Source: Flavobacteriales bacterium (GTDB lineage: Bacteria > Bacteroidota > Bacteroidia > Flavobacteriales_D > Crocinitomicaceae). Taken from it: a DNA stretch of 64,000 nt. A program made the position numbers and the translations under genes. The notes under the pieces are model-generated. The model ran no database searches. It was not told where the DNA came from and saw only the letters and a program-made list of their open reading frames with translations. Position 1 is the stretch's first letter. Every line of letters starts with the position of its first letter. The stretch lies in the NCBI GenBank assembly GCA_022361195.1, contig JAKSBJ010000223.1, positions 81,226-145,225 of the forward strand, given 5' to 3'. This document shows positions 7,637-18,000 of the stretch, one piece after another.

Positions 7637-9427
7637 TTAGTGTGCGTGTTCACCTTCTTTTAGAGGAGTAGTTTGTAACACATAATCCTCTTCGTGTTCA
7701 GGATTAGAGAAGTCATAAGGCCATCTGTGTACCTCTGGAATTTCTCCTGGCCAGTTTCCATGTACATGCTCCACTGGAGTTGTCCACTCCAAAGTGTTTG
7801 CTTTCCATGGATTTTGAACTGCCTTTTGTCCTTTACTTGCGCTATAGAAGAAGTTGAAGATGAAAATGATTTGTGCAATGGCTCCTAAAATTGCAAATAC
7901 TGTAATTACAACATTTAAGTCCATAATCATTTCGTACTGATTACCATCAAATCCTTCATATACACTGTAATCGTAGTATCTTCTTGGTGCTCCACCAATT
8001 CCAACAAAGTGCATTGGGAAGAATACTCCATAAGCTGAAACTAGTGTCAACCAGAAGTGAACCATTCCTAATCTGCTGTTCATCATTCTTCCGTACATTT
8101 TCGGGAACCAGTGATAAACTCCGGCAAACATTCCGAAGATTGCTGATAGTCCCATTACAACGTGGAAGTGGGCAACTACAAAGTAAGTATCGTGTACCGC
8201 GATATCCAAAGCCGAATCGGCCAAAATAATACCGGTAATACCTCCTGTAATAAATGATGATACCAAACCAACTGAGAATAACATCGCTGGTGTATATCTA
8301 ATGTTACCTTTCCAAAGTGTTGTTAAGTAGTTAAAGACTTTCACCGCAGAAGGAATCGCAATTAGGAGCGTTGTAAATACGAATACACCACCCAAGAATG
8401 GATTCATTCCCGTTAAGAACATATGGTGACCCCATACGATAAATGAAAGGAATCCAATTGCTAAAATTGATCCGATCATTGCTCGGTAACCGAAAATTGG
8501 TTTTCTAGCATTTGTCGATACAATTTCTGAAGTTAAACCTAAAGCTGGTAGTAGTACAATATATACCTCAGGGTGACCTAAGAACCAGAAAAGGTGCTCA
8601 AAAAGAATTGGAGAACCACCTGATTGCTCAAGAATCTCAGTTCCAACAATTGCATCGTTAATATAGAATGAAGTTCCTAAAGTTCTATCCATTAACATTA
8701 AAACAACCGCCGAAACAAGAACTGGGAATGAAAGTACCCCCAAGATAGCTGTTACGAAGAACGCCCAGATTGTTAAAGGAAGACGAGTCATCTTCATTCC
8801 AGTTGTTCTAAGGTTGATTACTGTTACGATATAGTTCAAAGATCCTAATAATGAACCAGCGATGAATAATGTCATTGACAATAACCACCATGTCATACCC
8901 ATTCCAGATCCCTGAATTGTTTGCTCATAAATTGAAAGAGGAGGATAGATTGTCCATCCTGCACTAGCAGGCCCCGTCTCAATGAACAAAGAATAAAGCA
9001 TCAATACTGATGATAAGAAGAATAACCAGTATGAAATCATGTTCAACAAACCTGACGCCATATCACGACATCCAATTTGCAACGGAATCAACAAGTTTGA
9101 GAAAGTACCTGACAATCCACCTGTCAATACAAAGAATACCATGATTGTACCATGAATTGTTACCAATCCTAAATACATTCCACGATCCAGAATTCCTCCC
9201 GGTGCCCATTTATCTCCTAAAAAGAATGATAAAGCACTGTTTGGTTCTCCTGGCCAAGCTAATTGTATTCTAAAAAGAATGGACAAGATAACCGCTACCA
9301 CTGCCATAAAAATGGCTGTAACAAGAAACTGTTTCCCGATCATTTTATGATCCTGTGAGAAAATATACTTTGTAATAAAGCTTTCCTTGTGATGATGTCC
9401 GTGATCAGTATGAGCTGCTGCTGACAT
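7637..9427 (-). CDS. coxA: Cytochrome c oxidase subunit I
   Basis: 596 residues with about 12 membrane helices. Haem a ligand His92 (IHGTIMVFF); CuB ligand His285 with the cross-linked Tyr289 and proton-channel Glu in GHPEVY; further CuB ligands His334-335 (WGHHM); haem ligands His412, His420 and His422 (HDTYFVVAHFHV). The GHPEVY form marks an A-type haem-copper oxidase. The N-terminus (HTDHGHHH) and C-terminus (EGEHAH) are His-rich, as in three other proteins of this locus. It is the last gene of the operon; subunit III, which often follows, is absent here and must lie elsewhere. Electrons come from the alternative complex III encoded upstream. Confidence 0.97.
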   Translation of the reverse strand: MSAAAHTDHGHHHKESFITKYIFSQDHKMIGKQFLVTAIFMAVVAVILSILFRIQLAWPGEPNSALSFFLGDKWAPGGILDRGMYLGLVTIHGTIMVFFVLTGGLSGTFSNLLIPLQIGCRDMASGLLNMISYWLFFLSSVLMLYSLFIETGPASAGWTIYPPLSIYEQTIQGSGMGMTWWLLSMTLFIAGSLLGSLNYIVTVINLRTTGMKMTRLPLTIWAFFVTAILGVLSFPVLVSAVVLMLMDRTLGTSFYINDAIVGTEILEQSGGSPILFEHLFWFLGHPEVYIVLLPALGLTSEIVSTNARKPIFGYRAMIGSILAIGFLSFIVWGHHMFLTGMNPFLGGVFVFTTLLIAIPSAVKVFNYLTTLWKGNIRYTPAMLFSVGLVSSFITGGITGIILADSALDIAVHDTYFVVAHFHVVMGLSAIFGMFAGVYHWFPKMYGRMMNSRLGMVHFWLTLVSAYGVFFPMHFVGIGGAPRRYYDYSVYEGFDGNQYEMIMDLNVVITVFAILGAIAQIIFIFNFFYSASKGQKAVQNPWKANTLEWTTPVEHVHGNWPGEIPEVHRWPYDFSNPEHEEDYVLQTTPLKEGEHAH

Positions 9428-9473
9428 ATATTTTATTCTTAATTAATTCTTTTTCGATTCGTTTATCTAAATT

Positions 9474-10799
9474 CTAGTGATGATCTCCTCCTTCATTGTG
9501 ATCATCATGCCCTTCTTCCTCACCATGACTGTCTCCCTCACCGTGTCCGTGTCCACCGTCATGCTCTCCGTAGTAATTCAACTCAACATCAATGTGTGGA
9601 GGCTCTTCGCTGTCCGCTACAGCCATTGTAGCATTTCCAGCTTCCAAATCTTTCCACGCATCAAACTCTTCTTGTGTTCCTACAGTTACAGACATTTTCA
9701 TGTTTGAGTGAGAAACTCCACAAATCTTGTTACACAATAAGATATAGTTGAAATCAGGATTCTTAGTTTTCTCTCTCATTTCAGCCGTAGTATAGATCGG
9801 CTTGAACTTCAATGAAGTTCTCATTCCAGGTACACAGTTCATTTGCGTACGGAAGTGAGGGAAATAAGCACAGTGAATTACATCTTGCGAACGGAATACG
9901 AAGAAGTACTCCTGATCTTTTACCAAGAATAATTCTTTTGCAATAAAGTCATCCGCTGCTAATTCATCTACGTCATTTTCTCCAGAGTACATTTCACGCA
10001 TCAAAGAAACTCTTTCCTTGATTCGATCCAACTTCTCCATTGTTTTCTCCATCTTGTAGAGGTTCGCAGCAGAGTAAGTTTCAGTTGCAGCAGAATCGTT
10101 GTGCAACTTTTCACGTAAAGAGTTTACTTCATTATCCAATTCGTAAATTCTCCAATCGATATTCTTCTTCGTAATAACACCTAAAGCATTTGGGTTATCA
10201 GCCGAAGTTGAAACCAATTTGTAATCTGAATATCCTAATTTATTGTCATCACCTGAATAACGAGCTGTCCAATCAAATTGCTTCGCATAAATTTCAATAA
10301 CCTTAGCGTCATCAGATGGTTTTCCCGTAATATCATTCCAAGTCATCAAACCTAAGATGATGATGATTGCCAAAGCACTCGCAGGAATTGTTGTCCAAAT
10401 TAACTCTAACTTGTTATTGTGTGCAAAGAAATACGCTTTCCTGTCTGGATGATAACGGTATTTGAAAGCAAACCAGAATAACAAAAAGTTACATGAAAGG
10501 AATACTGCAAATACGATAATCCAGTTGATGTCAAATAACCATTCAACATCTACACCGTGCTCAGAAGCCGGTTCTGGTAACATTCCTTTACCATACGTAG
10601 CTACCATGTAAATAAGAGAACCAAAAAAGATGGTTAAGAACACCAACATCAAGGTTGCGTTCAGATTATTAACTCTAAGGTCAATATCTTCTTCTCTTCT
10701 TCCGGTTACTTTCGAATTTAGTGAATGCAATTTCATTAATTGAGCAACTGCAATTGCTGCTAAAACGATAACAACCAATATGATTAATTTAAATTCCAT
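9474..10799 (-). CDS. coxB: Cytochrome c oxidase subunit II with coiled-coil insert
   Basis: 441 residues. Hydrophobic segments at about 4-22, 50-67, 93-113 and 134-153 precede a periplasmic cupredoxin domain. CuA ligands can be placed: His309 (SQDVIHC), Cys356 and Cys360 (CNKICG), His364 and Met367 (SHSNM). Between the first cupredoxin strand (YAKQFDWTARY, 171-181) and the ligand strand there is an insert at about 205-290 rich in Glu, Lys, Arg and Leu, likely a coiled coil. The C-terminal 30 residues are mostly His, Gly, Glu and Asp. The usual Glu of the CuA loop is Lys358; only its backbone is needed. Gene order is actF-coxB-coxA. Confidence 0.95.
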   Translation of the reverse strand: MEFKLIILVVIVLAAIAVAQLMKLHSLNSKVTGRREEDIDLRVNNLNATLMLVFLTIFFGSLIYMVATYGKGMLPEPASEHGVDVEWLFDINWIIVFAVFLSCNFLLFWFAFKYRYHPDRKAYFFAHNNKLELIWTTIPASALAIIIILGLMTWNDITGKPSDDAKVIEIYAKQFDWTARYSGDDNKLGYSDYKLVSTSADNPNALGVITKKNIDWRIYELDNEVNSLREKLHNDSAATETYSAANLYKMEKTMEKLDRIKERVSLMREMYSGENDVDELAADDFIAKELFLVKDQEYFFVFRSQDVIHCAYFPHFRTQMNCVPGMRTSLKFKPIYTTAEMREKTKNPDFNYILLCNKICGVSHSNMKMSVTVGTQEEFDAWKDLEAGNATMAVADSEEPPHIDVELNYYGEHDGGHGHGEGDSHGEEEGHDDHNEGGDHH

Positions 10800-10827
10800 T
10801 TTTTAAATCTATTTACTCAATTAATAA

Positions 10828-12045
10828 TTAAATCTCGTGATGCTTACTCTCATCCAAGTATGGGTGATTTTTAGGTACCAATGGAGCTTTTGTCAAGGTA
10901 TTAAGAACGAAGAAGGTAAAGATTCCAGCAAACGTTAGGAACAAACCAATTTCGATTAATCCAATGTTTCCAAATTCACCCATTGTACCAGGAGTGATTA
11001 ACATATATACATCTGTCCAGTGTCCAATAATGATGATTAAACATACAACGGCCAGAATTCCTGCATTTCTTTTTGCCTCTCTCGACATTAAGATTACCAT
11101 AGGGATGATGAAGTTAATCATGAACATTCCCCAGTAAATTACTTTGTAGTGCTCAAATCTGAAGTGGTAGTAAATTACCTCTTCCGGAATATCAGCATAC
11201 CAGTATAACATGAACTGAGAGAAGAATAAATAAGACCATAAAAATGAAGTTGCGAAAATCCATTTTCCGATATCGTGAATATGGTGATCGCTTAATTTTT
11301 CCAAGTATCCTTTTTTCTTCAGGTAAAGTGCAACTAACATGATTGTTGTCATTGCAGTACACCACATTCCTCCAAAAACATACCATCCGAACAATGTCGA
11401 GAACCAGTGAGCGTCAATTGACATAATCCAGTGCCATGAAGAAGTTGAACTGAAGTATCCAAAAAGAACCAAGAATAAAGCTCCTTTAGCGTAGTTTTTC
11501 ATGTGGATTTTTGTTCCACCTTCAATATCCTCTTGTAAACTTCTTTTTCTAAATCCACGGTAGAACAAGAAATAAGTAGCGAAGTAAATAATCGTCACCA
11601 TCCAAAAGAACCACTTCGTTAAGAAAGGTGCTTTTCCGGCAATTAGCGCATCATGTTCTACAATCTCTGAATCCATCCAAGCGTAGATGTGACCTACGTG
11701 ATGTCCGTGGCTTTCGGTATATGCACCATCCATCAAGGTAATCACCAAGAATAGTACAGCTAAAACTCCAATACCAACAATAACATAAGATGCTACTCCT
11801 TCAACTATACGTTTAATCATTACAGACCATGCTGTTTCTGTAGCATACTGTAAGGCTAAGAAGAACAATGCACCTAAAGCAATTGCGAAAAAGAAAAATC
11901 CGTCAATCAAGAAATTGGAGAACAAACGAGTCGTGAACTGCTCCGAGCCCGAGTCCATAATTGCTCCAATTATAAAAGCTACTAAACCAACCCCTATGGT
12001 TCCGAAGATTACTTTTTTAGCCTTATCTGAAATTTGAAATTCCAT
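10828..12045 (-). CDS. actF: Alternative complex III subunit ActF
   Basis: 405 residues with about ten membrane helices. It belongs to the NrfD-like integral subunits of the alternative complex III (quinol:cytochrome c oxidoreductase) and is the smaller paralogue of ActC in the same operon. SSTSSWHWIMSIDAHWFSTLFGWYVF (split here: SSWHWIMSID, then HWFSTLFGWY) is the typical conserved block. The protein helps form the membrane core with ActC. It lies between actE (34 bases upstream) and coxB (28 bases downstream), the order known from this phylum. Assignment rests on that order and the conserved block. Confidence 0.92.
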   Translation of the reverse strand: MEFQISDKAKKVIFGTIGVGLVAFIIGAIMDSGSEQFTTRLFSNFLIDGFFFFAIALGALFFLALQYATETAWSVMIKRIVEGVASYVIVGIGVLAVLFLVITLMDGAYTESHGHHVGHIYAWMDSEIVEHDALIAGKAPFLTKWFFWMVTIIYFATYFLFYRGFRKRSLQEDIEGGTKIHMKNYAKGALFLVLFGYFSSTSSWHWIMSIDAHWFSTLFGWYVFGGMWCTAMTTIMLVALYLKKKGYLEKLSDHHIHDIGKWIFATSFLWSYLFFSQFMLYWYADIPEEVIYYHFRFEHYKVIYWGMFMINFIIPMVILMSREAKRNAGILAVVCLIIIIGHWTDVYMLITPGTMGEFGNIGLIEIGLFLTFAGIFTFFVLNTLTKAPLVPKNHPYLDESKHHEI

Positions 12046-12079
12046 GTAGTGTTATTTTCTGTATTAATACTTTTAAATC

Positions 12080-12886
12080 TTAATGTTCCTCTGCTTCGTG
12101 ATTTCCTCCTTCAGCGTGTCCATCCTCATGTCCTTCAGCACCTTCTTCAATCATTTCTCCTTCACCTTCTGCTGCCTCATCCATTGGCATTACTACCGCT
12201 GAAGTATCAGCTGCAACTCCTTGCTCTTTTCCTTGTAGTTTTTCTACATAGTGAACAATTTTCCAACGCTCTTCTTTATTCAACTGAGCAGCGTGAGATC
12301 CCATAGCTCCTTTACCATAGGTAATTGTCCAGAAGATTCCACCAGCCGTTAAAGTATCTTTATACGGTCCTGGAGTTGGGAATTTTCCAAGGCTATTGGT
12401 AATCACTGTTCCTTGTCCGTCACCACTTTCACCATGGCAGTGAATACAGAACGACTCATACAATTTTTTTCCTTCTTTCAACACTTCGTCTGAAAACGGA
12501 ATTGGGTTAACATCTGCGTCCGCTTTTATACGTCCGTCAGGATCTTGTTTCACCCCATATAGTCCATGTGTTTTATCTGCTCCAACAGGTGCACCATGCT
12601 TATAAGGCATCATTACATCTGCTCCTTCACCCGTTCCATAGTAAGGAATGGTTCCAGCAGGCGGAACAAATGAAAATCTCTCCTCAACCAATTTTTTAGC
12701 TTCTTCATCAAAAACACCTTCTACTTCAGCATAATCAACATATGCTTCAGCAGCTGGAGAACGGTACATATCAGGCATGTACTCTAAACCAGGTGAATTT
12801 GGGTCCTCAACGCAGGAAACCATGATAGTTGACCCTGCTAAGGCAGCAATTGCGAAATATTTTAGCTCTTTTAATTTCATGTTCAT
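12080..12886 (-). CDS. actE: Alternative complex III monohaem cytochrome c, ActE
   Basis: 268 residues. The signal peptide ends at a lipobox (IMVSC, Cys25), so it is probably a lipoprotein. One haem c site, C147-I-H-C150-H151, lies in a class I cytochrome domain, with Met195 (GKGAMGSH) as the likely sixth ligand. The tail is Glu/His/Gly-rich (EGHEDGHAEGGNHEAEEH). ActE is the subunit thought to pass electrons toward the oxidase. A second Met two codons in is an alternative start. The stop of actD lies only seven bases upstream of the start, so the two are tightly linked in the operon. Confidence 0.94.
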   Translation of the reverse strand: MNMKLKELKYFAIAALAGSTIMVSCVEDPNSPGLEYMPDMYRSPAAEAYVDYAEVEGVFDEEAKKLVEERFSFVPPAGTIPYYGTGEGADVMMPYKHGAPVGADKTHGLYGVKQDPDGRIKADADVNPIPFSDEVLKEGKKLYESFCIHCHGESGDGQGTVITNSLGKFPTPGPYKDTLTAGGIFWTITYGKGAMGSHAAQLNKEERWKIVHYVEKLQGKEQGVAADTSAVVMPMDEAAEGEGEMIEEGAEGHEDGHAEGGNHEAEEH

Positions 12887-12892
12887 GAAGCG

Positions 12893-13438
12893 TTATTTAA
12901 TCACTACGTAATCTTTCTCCTCGATTTCAATAATATCTGTCCCTTTGATCTTTTGATGTAATTCTTCAGAAGAAAATCCGGCATTATCCGATAATCTGAT
13001 CTCCATTACAAATCTATCATCAGTTGTACGTGGGTGTGGGTTATCAGCAGGCATTCCTGGTAAAGTTTTGTTTCTAAGTAAATAGATAATTGACATACCA
13101 TGTGCTGCAAATAATACGGTTAACTCAAAAGAAACCGGCACGAAAGATGGATAGTTTTCCAAAAGACTAAAGTTTGGCTTACCACCAATGTTCATTGGCC
13201 AATCGTGAATCATAAAATATCTGAAACCGATAATCGCTAATGTTAGCCCAAATAACCCAAGCAAAAATGCCACAATTCCCAAACGTGTATGTTTCACACC
13301 AATTACAGGATCAATTCCGTGAATTGGAAAAGGTGAGAAAACATCTGTAATGTGCACACCGTCTGCTACCAATTTTTTTGCTCCATCAAGCAAAACGTGG
13401 TCATCGTCGTAAGTTGCATATATAACTCTTTCTGCCAT
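12893..13438 (-). CDS. actD: Alternative complex III subunit ActD (DUF3341)
   Basis: 181 residues. The N-terminal soluble part (ERVIYATYDDDHVLLDGAKKL, shown in part) is the DUF3341 ferredoxin-like fold. Two membrane helices follow at about 54-76 and 100-122 with PSFVPVSFELTVL between, the conserved block of this family. ActD is a structural subunit without cofactor in the known complexes. The gap to actC is two bases and to actE six, the closest spacing in the operon. Confidence 0.93.
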   Translation of the reverse strand: MAERVIYATYDDDHVLLDGAKKLVADGVHITDVFSPFPIHGIDPVIGVKHTRLGIVAFLLGLFGLTLAIIGFRYFMIHDWPMNIGGKPNFSLLENYPSFVPVSFELTVLFAAHGMSIIYLLRNKTLPGMPADNPHPRTTDDRFVMEIRLSDNAGFSSEELHQKIKGTDIIEIEEKDYVVIK

Positions 13439-13440
13439 AT

Positions 13441-15018
13441 TTATTCTTTATTGTCATCATCCGAATTTTCTTCGGACTCTGAAGTATCATTATTATTGTC
13501 TTCTTCTGTTGTTTCTTCTGCCTCAGTAGCCTCTTCAGAAGTTGTTTCTTCCACTACAGTTTCTTCAACAACTGTTTCAGTTACTTCTTCATGTGAATGA
13601 GCTACTGCTGTTCCACCATCACCTGTTCTTTGTAATTGGTGAATATCTCCTTCCTCATTTTTGTACGACTCACCTGAAATCTTAACAATTGTTTTCAACT
13701 CAGCCATTGCCAATACTGGGAAGTATCTTGAGAAAAGTAGGTAGAACACAAAGAAGATTCCGATTGTTCCGATGAAGATTCCAATATCCGTCCAAGTTGG
13801 GTAGAATTGAATCCATGAAGATGGAAGGTAATCTCTGTGAATTGAGGTTACGATAATTACGAAACGCTCAAACCACATTCCGATGTTTACAACGATCGAA
13901 ATAAAGAAAGTAAATAATAAGCTTGTTCTTAATTTTTTGAACCACATCAACTGTGGAGAAATTACGTTACATGTCATCATTGACCAGTAAGCCCACCAGT
14001 AAGGTCCGGTAGCACGGTTGATGAATGCGTATGATTCGTACTCTACTCCTGAATACCAAGAGATGAATAACTCTGTTAGGTACGCAACCCCTACAATTGA
14101 CCCCGTAACCATAATTACGATGTTCATATATTCAACGTGTTTTGTATGAATATATGCTTCGAGTTTCATTCCTTTACGAAGAATCAATAGAAGCGTTTGT
14201 ACCATTGCGAATCCTGAGAATACCGCTCCCGCTACGAAATAAGGAGGGAAGATTGTTGTATGCCAACCTGGAATTACCGAAGTGGCGAAGTCAAAGGATA
14301 CAATGGAGTGTACAGAGAATACAAGTGGTGTTGCCAATCCTGCTAATACTAATGAGATAAGCTCGAATCGATTCCAGTGTTTTGCTCTACCTGACCATCC
14401 GAATGAAAGGATTCCGTAGATTTTTTTTGGAATTGGGCTTTGAGCTCTATCACGGATTGTTGCGAAATCAGGAATTAGACCGATGTACCAGAAAACCAAT
14501 GATACTGAAAGGTATGTTGAAATCGCGAATACGTCCCAAAGAAGAGGCGAGTTAAAGTTAACCCAAAGTGATCCGAATTGGTTTGGTAAAGGAAGTACCC
14601 AATAACCAACCCAAAGACGTCCCATGTGAATCAAAGGGAACAATCCAGCCATAAATACGGCGAAGATTGTCATTGCCTCAGCAGAACGGTTAATCGCCAT
14701 TCTCCATCTCTGACGGAAAAGCAAAAGTACCGCAGAAATCAAGGTTCCGGCGTGACCAATACCTACCCACCAAACGAAGTTGGTAATATCCCAAGCCCAC
14801 TCAACGGATTTGTTTAGTCCCCAGGTACCAATTCCAACTCCTAAAAGGTAGCAGATACAACCAATTCCATAAAGCCCAATTAAAAGGGCAATACCAAACA
14901 TGATGTACCAAGCCCTAGGAGCCTTTCCTTCGATAGATCGACATACGTCCTCGGTAATGTCGTGGTACGATTTGTGACCTAAAATTAGCGGTTCTCTTAT
15001 CGCAGCTTCTTTATGCAT
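13441..15018 (-). CDS. actC: Alternative complex III NrfD-like membrane subunit ActC
   Basis: 525 residues with ten or so membrane helices of the NrfD/PsrC family. It carries the quinol-binding membrane part of the complex and docks the iron-sulfur protein ActB. Recognisable blocks are WGLNKSVEWAWDITNFVWWVG (in part), HMGRLWVGYW and GMWFERFVII. After the last helix a tail of about 80 residues is strongly acidic and Thr/Glu/Asp-rich (residues about 470-525), which is unusual for the membrane subunit and of unknown use. The actB stop lies 42 bases upstream. Confidence 0.95.
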   Translation of the reverse strand: MHKEAAIREPLILGHKSYHDITEDVCRSIEGKAPRAWYIMFGIALLIGLYGIGCICYLLGVGIGTWGLNKSVEWAWDITNFVWWVGIGHAGTLISAVLLLFRQRWRMAINRSAEAMTIFAVFMAGLFPLIHMGRLWVGYWVLPLPNQFGSLWVNFNSPLLWDVFAISTYLSVSLVFWYIGLIPDFATIRDRAQSPIPKKIYGILSFGWSGRAKHWNRFELISLVLAGLATPLVFSVHSIVSFDFATSVIPGWHTTIFPPYFVAGAVFSGFAMVQTLLLILRKGMKLEAYIHTKHVEYMNIVIMVTGSIVGVAYLTELFISWYSGVEYESYAFINRATGPYWWAYWSMMTCNVISPQLMWFKKLRTSLLFTFFISIVVNIGMWFERFVIIVTSIHRDYLPSSWIQFYPTWTDIGIFIGTIGIFFVFYLLFSRYFPVLAMAELKTIVKISGESYKNEEGDIHQLQRTGDGGTAVAHSHEEVTETVVEETVVEETTSEEATEAEETTEEDNNNDTSESEENSDDDNKE

Positions 15019-15060
15019 TATTGCTCAGTTTTAGTATTATCTAAAAAGTTTATTCTTCAA

Positions 15061-18000
15061 TTAATGTCCTCCGTGATCTTCAGCGTGATCTCCTTCATGT
15101 CCACCATGCTCTTCTCCGTGCCCTTCGTCTCCGTGATCATCACCATGTCCTCCGTGAGCTTGTTGGATAGCTTCTAAAGCCTCATTTTTCTCATTTCGAA
15201 CTTTCACTTTGTACCAAACGTTTGGTTGTACCCCAACTTCTTCGAGTGCTTGATAAGCTCTATCTTCTTCTGAGCTCTTTCTTACAGCCGACTCAGTATC
15301 ATTCCAGTCACCAAAGATGATTGCATCTGCAGGACATGCATCAGAACATGCTGCTGTTACATCTCCATCTACTACTGGACGATCTTCTTTCTTAGCTACC
15401 AATTTACCAGCCTGAATCTTTTGAACACAGAACGAGCATTTTTCCATTACCCCTCTTGTTCTAACCACTACATCAGGATTTAGAACCATACGTCCTAAGT
15501 CATCCTGAGCAGGATTCACTTCTGTAAACTTTCTATAGCTTGGGTAGTTAAACCAGTTAAATCTTCTTACTTTATAAGGACAGTTGTTTGCACAATATCT
15601 TGTACCAATACATCTGTTGTAAGCCATTTGGTTCAAACCTTCGTTTGAGTGTGTCGTTGCAGCAACCGGACAAACCGTTTCACACGGTGCGTGGTTACAG
15701 TGGTGACACATCATTGGCATATAAACCACTTTAGGATTTTCTGAAGGAACCTCTAAAGCAGCGAATCCACCTTCTGCAAATTTATCTGCGTCTCTGGTAC
15801 CGATAGTTGGTTCTACGTCTGAAGCGTAGTATCTATCCAAACGTAACCAGTGCATTTCTCTTCCTCTTCTGATTTCGTCACGTCCAACAACTGGTACATT
15901 GTTTTCTGATTGACAAGCGATCAAACAAGATCCACAACCAATACAAGAGTTAAGGTCGATGGTCATTCCCCATCTGTGACCTACATGCTTCACTGGATGC
16001 TCATCCCACAAATCGTACTCACTAATGTGACCTTCATCATGATTCCATCCAGAATGTAATTTATGCTCGTGATTATAAGCTCCTTTTGGTTGGTGCTTAT
16101 AGATATCAAATGTCGTTTCCTTAACGATTGAATTTCTCGCCATCACTGTGCTGTGTGTTTGAGAAACAGCCAAGATGTATTCATCGCTAGATTTAGAAAC
16201 TTCAGCAGCAAAAACTTCATTAGATCCAGTGCTTGCTAGCGCAAAAGCATTTTCACCAATCATTTTTCTTCCACCGTTATCTCCTTCAATCCAATCTCCG
16301 TATTGACCTGTTTGGTAAGCTCCTTTTCCGATCTTCTCACCACCTTTTCCTCTACCGTATCCAACCGCGATACCAATAGTACCTTTTGCTTGTCCAGGTT
16401 GAGGGAAAGCAGGAAGCTTAATTTCTTGCCCGTCCACTTTAACAGAAACCATTGTAGATGGACTTTCTTGTCCAAGCTTCATGTTCAGTTGCATTTCTGT
16501 CATGTCAACTGGTGACATAGTAACATAGTTATCCCACGTTACTTTAGATACTGGATCAGGCATTTCCTGTAACCAAGGGTTACCAGCCTGAGTTCCGATT
16601 CCCATACCTGCTTTTTGGTAAAGAGCAACCTCCCAGTTTCCAGTAGTAATAGCACCTTCAGCTTTTCCAGCTTTTGACAAGTTTCCGTTAAAAGCAGGTG
16701 AAGTAGGCTCTTCTAATCTTCCTTCTCCACAGCTGTTGTGAACCATTGCATTCCAGTACGATTCTTTATCCAAATACTCTGTTTGCATTTCGAATCCGTA
16801 CTTCAACCACATCGACTTGATGTAATCATGGTACAATGTGCTATCTGCACCCATATGCGTTTTCTCTGATGACCAAATCATCAATGATTCAAACACATTA
16901 CGTGTATCGTATAGCGGGCGAATTGTTGGTTGTGCTAATGAATAGTGGCTAGCTTTAGGACTAAAGTCATTCCACGATTCTAAAGCGTGATTGTCAGGAC
17001 AAATGTAGTTACATAACTTAGCCGTTTCATCTTCGTATTTAGACATTGAAACGCTAGTTCCTACTTTCGCCAGACCTTCTTCAAATTTCTTACTATCGGT
17101 AGCTGATAAAGAATAAACCGGATTCACATCCCACATGATGATTGCTCCAACTTTTCCTTTCCCCATATCAGAGATCAAATCAGCCATCTTCTTGTCTTCA
17201 GACATGTGAAGAGCGATAGGATTGTTCAAGTTAATTGTCGACTTATAATTCCCCAAATAATGGTTGATTGAGTTAACAATTACCTGAATTGATTTTCTAT
17301 TAGATCCTGCTACAACAATTGATTTGCCTTTCGACTCTTTCAATTCTTTTGCAGCGGTTTTAATCTTAGTTTGTACATCTTCTGAAAGTGAAGCTGTATC
17401 AATTCCAGAAACAGCTTTACCAGTAACTTCCTTATGTAAAAGGGCTACTGCTTTACCTTGTTCAGAAGGTTTAATCATTCCTCTAACGTCAGCATTGGAT
17501 CCACTAATTGACATATTTGTCTCAAACTGGAAATGTCTTGACATCCAATCGTTGTCTGGGTTTCTATTTTCTAAGTACCCACCAATAAATTGAGTTGGTA
17601 ATACCCATGAGTTTAAGAAATCACATGAGATAGAAACGATTGTTTTTGCTTTTCCAAAATTGTAATCTGGAATAATTCTTTTTCCGAAAGAAGCTTTATT
17701 TGCCTCTCTGATACCATTATAAGAAACGGCATCGTATTGGATGTGCTGAACAACTCCATCTTCCATTGGCATTTCTACCACTTCTGCACCTTCAGCATTT
17801 TCACCCTCAGCTCCTTCAACCATTTCTGGCATTTCAGTTCCGTTGTATTTTGCTTTAAAATCAGCAATAACACCAGCACCTGAAGGGCTAATTACTGTAT
17901 TCGATAAGAGAACAATTTTCTTTCCTGAATCAGCAACTTTTTTCAATTGCTTTTCAATTTCAGCATCGATTTTTTTCCACTTAGAAGATTCACCTCCTTT

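Noticed and set aside
13352..13600. Ser-rich plus-strand open frame opposite actC
   Set aside because: It is the reverse reading of the acidic tail of ActC.
15061..15180. Repeat DNA at the 3' end of actB
   Set aside because: Low-complexity coding sequence for a His/Asp/Glu/Gly tail, not a mobile or dispersed repeat.
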